A stretch of 10,399 bases of DNA from CALLPQ01 sp964479275 (GTDB lineage Bacteria > Pseudomonadota > Alphaproteobacteria > Caulobacterales > Parvularculaceae), in assembly GCA_964479275.1 (NCBI GenBank), contig CAYZLR010000110.1, forward strand, positions 1 through 10,399. The letters run 5' to 3'. The notes below the pieces were generated by a model that did not search any database, was not told the DNA's origin, and saw nothing but the letters and a program-made list of their open reading frames with translations. Shown piece by piece: positions 7,207 to 10,399 of the stretch. Each line of letters begins with the position of its first letter. Positions within the stretch are counted from its first letter, which is position 1. A program made the translations under genes and the position numbers.

Positions 7207-7710
7207 TCATCCCTCTGGCAGTGGTTCATTTGTAAGCGGTGTTCCTCGATCTTCTCTAAAGAAGCTATTTGATTTAACGGGTCTGTCTATTCGCTTCGCA
7301 TTTGTATCGGCAATAATGCTTGCATCGATTTTTGCTCTGACAGATTCAGGCTGAGAGTATGGAGGGCCAGCTCCGTTGCGCCGATCAACCTGCAAGACGT
7401 GGATCTCACAGAGGCTGTTGAATGTTTTGTCAGGTGCCACTCGGCAGAGTCCCTTAACCTGCCTCATATAGTTGATCGTTTGCCCCTTCCCACATTTAAA
7501 GAGCAAATCAGCTCGGTACTCCGTCTTCTTACAAGAATAGCGTATTGCCTCGATGCTATTCAAAACTCTCTCGCGGGCATCTACCGGATTAACATTGGCA
7601 ATCTCAATCCAGGTCACCTCCTCATCGGTAAGATATCGAGGTGGTCCCGCTACACAACCAACAATAAAAAAACAGGCCAGTATGCTGGGTATTAGCTTTG
7701 GAAACGTCAT
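7207..7710 (-). CDS. Small outer-membrane lipoprotein, family unknown
   Basis: A 167-residue protein with a lipoprotein signal peptide: Lys5, hydrophobic ILACFFIV, and lipobox I16-V17-G18-Cys19, so Cys19 would be lipidated. Residue +2 is Val, not Asp, which favours outer-membrane sorting in enterobacteria-like systems. The mature part is a compact domain to about residue 110 with four further Cys (in SCKK, FKCGK, GLCRV and LCEIH), enough for two disulphides. A polar, probably unstructured tail follows. I do not recognise the family. AGAGGTG lies about 10 nt before the ATG at 7710, supporting this start. The gene begins 68 bp after the RTX-like gene, and I see no clear terminator between them, so cotranscription is possible. 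Confidence 0.82.
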   Translation of the reverse strand: MTFPKLIPSILACFFIVGCVAGPPRYLTDEEVTWIEIANVNPVDARERVLNSIEAIRYSCKKTEYRADLLFKCGKGQTINYMRQVKGLCRVAPDKTFNSLCEIHVLQVDRRNGAGPPYSQPESVRAKIDASIIADTNAKRIDRPVKSNSFFREDRGTPLTNEPLPEG

Positions 7711-7778
7711 GAATTATGTGCACCTCTTTACCTAACCGACCCACCTTTCTAGTGAGCCGGCAAGTTCAATTCGCAACC

Positions 7779-9254
7779 CTATGAGAATAAATAGTCAGCA
7801 GTTTCATAAACTACGTTTCCAATCGAGAAGAATTCCACATCCTCATTGATAATGACGTTTTCACCACTGACGGTGTCCAATACGACGAGCGCAGTCCCCC
7901 GATCGGTTTCAATGGCCCGGAAATTGAAATCATCAACGCTTTGGCTCGTAGAAAGGATTGCCGTATCCTCACCTTCACCTCCAGAAATATAAAATACATT
8001 ACTAAGAGATTCAAAGATAAAGAAATCATCGGAATCATCACCCACGACTTCGGCGTTGCGAACATCGTCACCGATAATAAACGTATTCACACCCAAGTCG
8101 GACTCGATTACTGCTGCCCCCTCTTCAACTGCATCCACTGAAGTACCGATTGGTGCGGCACGAAACGCTACATCACCGACACTGCCAGTGGTACCATCAT
8201 CGCGAGTAAAAGTGGATGTATTATGTACGGTATTGCCTTCAAGCTCGAATGAGTCGCCGTTTAGTGCCAAATCAATACTTGTAATACCAGCTTCACGGAG
8301 TGTGATAAGCTCACCTTCATCCGAAATGCCGTTACTGTTGGCGTCTTGAAACACTTTAAATTGGTCAAAATCGAAGTCTCCTTCGATCGCATCTGTTTCA
8401 TCCAAAACACCATCACCATTTATATCGAAGAATGCCAGACCTTCTAAATCAGTCTCAGCACCCTCAAGATAAGAGACGAATGCAATTTCGTTGATGTCAC
8501 TGAAAGTACCGTCACTATCTGCATCAAAAAGAAGAACACCATCATCGGGGCCGACAAAACCTGTTTGTTCGGCGACACCATCACCATCGAAATCAAGTCG
8601 CACTTCTGACTCTTCGAAACTGATCAACTCTATTCCGTCGCCATCCAAATCTAGTACGACTGGGAAGATTGACGAGAAGAAGCTTGTGATTGAGGAGATG
8701 ATACCACCACCTCCTCCTCCCCCGCCGCCGCCACTGAAAAAGCTTCCGATTCCACTGAATACACTTCCAATACCGCTGATCGCTGATCCAACAAACCCGC
8801 CAAAACCTCCGGATCCTAAACTTGAACCAAAGCCTGATAGGCCATTACCAATGCCACTAAATACGGATCCAATTCCTTCAGAGATCCCTGTTACTGTGTG
8901 GAGAATTGGCGCTCCGAAACCTATACCTGCTGTAAAATTGACAAGCCCGAACAGTGCACCCTGAAAATTGCCCCTTACAGCATCCACAACACCTCCAACA
9001 ACACCGAGTGGCGCCGAAACAATATCAATTATCCCCTCGCCAATTCCTTGAACGACGCTTTCAATGGGTTGTGGAATGTTTGCATCGTTACGAAACTCGG
9101 CAAATCCTTCCAATGCAAAGTCATGAAATCCACAGGCTAATCCATCCGTTAGGCTACCTGTTGCCATTTCGGCTGCATCAAAACGATTTTGAAGGCTCCC
9201 ACCTACTGAAATCGTTGGACCGCAGTTTGCACCAAAGTTGAAAATTTCCGGCAT
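7779..9254 (-). CDS. RTX-like calcium-binding protein, predicted type I secretion substrate
   Basis: A 491-residue protein without a Sec signal peptide. Residues 60-195 are Gly/Phe/Ser-rich and hydrophobic. They include an exact repeated decapeptide, GIGSVFSGIG, at 127-136 and 161-170, and a run of ten Gly at 175-184. Residues 200-330 carry five Asp-rich calcium-loop segments: LDLDGDGIEL (201), DFDGDGVAE (221), FDADSDGTFSDINE (243), FDINGDGVLDETD (276) and FQDANSNGISDEGE (302). They have the WVGPDDG-like context seen in haemolysin-type calcium-binding proteins. Residues 405-491 resemble the serralysin-type C-terminal module (GGEGEDTAIL...VEFFSIGN), with a hydrophobic end DYLFS fitting an uncleaved type I signal. 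The first 60 residues contain two Cys, unusual for this class. GAGG stands 8 nt before the ATG. No type I transporter genes are in the window. Toxin, adhesin and matrix roles cannot be told apart. Confidence 0.85.
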   Translation of the reverse strand: MPEIFNFGANCGPTISVGGSLQNRFDAAEMATGSLTDGLACGFHDFALEGFAEFRNDANIPQPIESVVQGIGEGIIDIVSAPLGVVGGVVDAVRGNFQGALFGLVNFTAGIGFGAPILHTVTGISEGIGSVFSGIGNGLSGFGSSLGSGGFGGFVGSAISGIGSVFSGIGSFFSGGGGGGGGGGIISSITSFFSSIFPVVLDLDGDGIELISFEESEVRLDFDGDGVAEQTGFVGPDDGVLLFDADSDGTFSDINEIAFVSYLEGAETDLEGLAFFDINGDGVLDETDAIEGDFDFDQFKVFQDANSNGISDEGELITLREAGITSIDLALNGDSFELEGNTVHNTSTFTRDDGTTGSVGDVAFRAAPIGTSVDAVEEGAAVIESDLGVNTFIIGDDVRNAEVVGDDSDDFFIFESLSNVFYISGGEGEDTAILSTSQSVDDFNFRAIETDRGTALVVLDTVSGENVIINEDVEFFSIGNVVYETADYLFS

Positions 9255-9306
9255 TTCAAATCCTCATATATTTATTTGAGTTGTTTAAGTTTAGAGTTTT
9301 TTTTGA

Positions 9307-9327
9307 ATTGTATGACCTAAATACAAT
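9307..9327. promoter_or_regulatory. Short inverted repeat upstream of the RTX-like gene
   Basis: ATTGTA (9307-9312) and TACAAT (9322-9327) are perfect inverted repeats 9 bp apart, 53 bp before the RTX-like start. On the minus strand TACAAT (9312-9307) could also act as a -10 box, but no good -35 is found at the right distance. The surroundings are AT-rich. The rest of 9255-9445 shows nothing else I can support. Confidence 0.25.
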
Positions 9328-9445
9328 CTATAATCAGTGAAATACCCCCCTTTTAATAATGATATTTTATGTGAACACCGCGTCACAAAAATGTCAACGG
9401 GAAGGAAGATCACAATTTTTACGAAGCGCATGATTCAATCCGATA

Positions 9446-10346
9446 CTTCCGATAAAAATGGTGACCTCAATCGGTCGGCGCAACGCTTATTCTTTGAAGG
9501 CAAAGAAGGAGTGCTTGCAAGATGGCCAGAAGAGCAAGGCGGGTTTTTACGCCAGAACAACGAACGGAGCTGTGGGAACGGTATCGGTTGGGTGAATCCC
9601 TAAAGTCGATTGGACGGATATTTGAGAAGGATTCTGGTGCTATTTATGGTGTTTTATGCCGAACTGGTGGGATTGAACCGCCAAAGCGCCAACGATCACG
9701 TTTGGCATTGACACTACTGGATCGCGAAGAGGTGTCCCGCGGCTTAATGGCTGGACATTCCTTTCGTAAGATTGCCAACGCCATAAATCGCGCACCATCC
9801 AATATCAGCCGCGAAGTGAACCGCAACGGCGGGCGAACGCACTATCGAGCCGCTAATGCTGAACAGCGGATGATGCGTGAGACGCGAAGGCCAAAGCCAT
9901 GCAAACTGTCGGTGCATACAAAATTGCGACGGCAGGTTATCAAGAAGCTCAAAGGACTTTGGTCGCCCGAACAAATAGCTGGCTGGTTGAAACTCGAGCA
10001 CCCGATGGATATCGAAAACACGATCTCACATGAGACGATATACAAAAGCCTCTATATTCAGGCGCGTGGCGTGCTGAAAAAGGAACTGACGGCGCATTTA
10101 CGATCACGGCGGACGATCTGCCGTTCCAAGCATGCAACTCGCAAGGGAGCGAAACGCGGAGAGATCAAAGACGCGATTTCTATCAGTGAACGTCCGCCAT
10201 CGATTGAAGATCGAGCTATACCCGGCCATTGGGAAGGTGATTTAATTGCCGGAACGCGGGGAACTTACATTGCGACGCTTGTGGAGCGGCACTCGCGATT
10301 TCTTATGCTTGTGAAAGTTGAAAACAAAAGCACGGATGCGGTTGTC
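9446..10346 (+). mobile_element. IS30-family element, 3' part lost
   Basis: The left end is placed near 9446 because from there the leader (TTCCGATAA..., CGGTCGGCGCAA, GCAAAGAAGGAG) aligns without gaps to the minus-strand end of the remnant at 3070. The element contains the transposase gene and stops abruptly at 10346, where the IS3-like terminus begins. Its right inverted repeat is absent from the window. The first two bases of the left end (CT) differ from the TG of the remnant, so this end may be damaged or the boundary a base or two off. Confidence 0.7.
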
Positions 10347-10349
10347 TGA
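9522..10349 (+). pseudogene. IS30-family transposase, C-terminally truncated
   Basis: The 275 residues begin with a helix-turn-helix (FTPEQRTELWERY, GESLKSIGRIFEK) and a second one (AGHSFRKIANAI, SNISREVNRNGG). The linker ends in LWSPEQIAGWL and HETIYKSLY, all hallmarks of IS30 transposases. The integrase core starts at GHWEGDLI with the first catalytic Asp at 240 and stops at residue 275. The second Asp, the Glu and the right half of the RNase H fold are missing, since family members usually run to about 320-380 residues. The stop TGA is the first three bases of the incoming IS terminus. AAGGAG lies about 11 nt before the ATG. It should be catalytically dead, though the DNA-binding domain could still be made. 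Confidence 0.92.
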
Positions 10350-10399
10350 CCTGCCCCCTTTGAACGCAGCCAGCTAATAGTAGTAAAATGGCTGAATCA
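10347..10399 (+). repeat. IS3-like insertion-sequence terminus, right copy
   Basis: It begins TGACCTGCCCCC and is the inverted partner of bases 2-54, with one mismatch in 53. The match extends two further bases inward (55-56 against 10345-10346) and then ends. The junction falls inside the IS30 transposase gene. As on the left, the body of the element lies beyond the window. The copies may be opposite ends of one kind of IS or the same end of two inverted copies. Confidence 0.7.

Noticed and set aside
7077..7229. 50-codon minus-strand frame crossing the second palindrome, with CPINLNIG resembling CPITFNIG at the first palindrome
   Set aside because: The resemblance is only the translation of the shared palindrome; flanking residues do not match. 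The frame overlaps the end of the lipoprotein gene and the promoter candidate.
7711..7778. Rho-independent terminator between the RTX-like and lipoprotein genes
   Set aside because: No stable GC stem followed by a T run is visible on the minus strand; CCGGC and GGGTCGG do not pair well.
8491..8964. 157-codon plus-strand frame rich in Pro and Ser opposite the RTX-like gene
   Set aside because: The Pro run is the antisense of the Gly repeat. The minus-strand gene has a ribosome binding site and recognisable calcium-loop motifs.
9297..9304. Run of eight T as a terminator
   Set aside because: No GC-rich hairpin precedes it, and it falls in the leader of the RTX-like gene.
9337..9603. 88-codon plus-strand open frame overlapping the start of the IS30 transposase
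   Set aside because: It runs into the IS30 leader and coding region in another frame, and no good ribosome binding site was found. It looks like a chance frame.

Overview
The window looks like a complete draft-assembly contig from a Gram-negative bacterium, probably a proteobacterium. The grounds are a lipobox lipoprotein, a type I (RTX-like) secreted protein without a signal peptide, two Sec-secreted beta-rich proteins, IS30-family transposase genes, and moderate GC with a mixed codon choice. I cannot name the genus. No rRNA, tRNA or CRISPR array is visible.

Layout. Both ends carry the same 53-bp sequence in inverted orientation (2-54 and 10347-10399, one mismatch). It begins TGACCTG and reads outward, like the terminus of an IS3-type insertion sequence. 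Each copy cuts a gene. On the left it removes the 5' end of a subtilase-fold (S8) serine protease (73-2466, +). On the right it truncates an IS30-family transposase (9522-10349, +) after its first catalytic Asp and supplies the stop codon. Behind the protease is a degenerate IS30-related remnant (about 2559-3070, mostly -). It contains a frameshifted transposase N-terminus, an imperfect 97-bp palindrome and IS30-like ends.

The centre, 3096-9254, is a block of four minus-strand genes, all predicted to be exported. In transcription order they are an RTX-like calcium-binding protein (9254-7779), a small outer-membrane lipoprotein (7710-7207), a 938-residue cysteine-rich surface protein (7072-4256), and a 386-residue secreted protein (4256-3096). 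The last two overlap by one base (TGATG) and share a paired module of about 210 residues, so they look like a translationally coupled, paralogous pair. No transporter genes (type I ABC/HlyD/TolC) are present.

How the parts fit. The central block may be an envelope or surface cluster of unknown role, carried between insertion sequences. The protease belongs to a group I associate with an adjacent AAA+ ATPase gene, which would lie beyond the left end. The least expected signals are a 26-bp palindrome of the form GTCCGATA-N8-TATCGGAC found twice (2559-2584 and 7156-7181), the second just upstream of a promoter candidate for the 938-residue protein; the coupled paralogue pair; and the mirrored IS ends.
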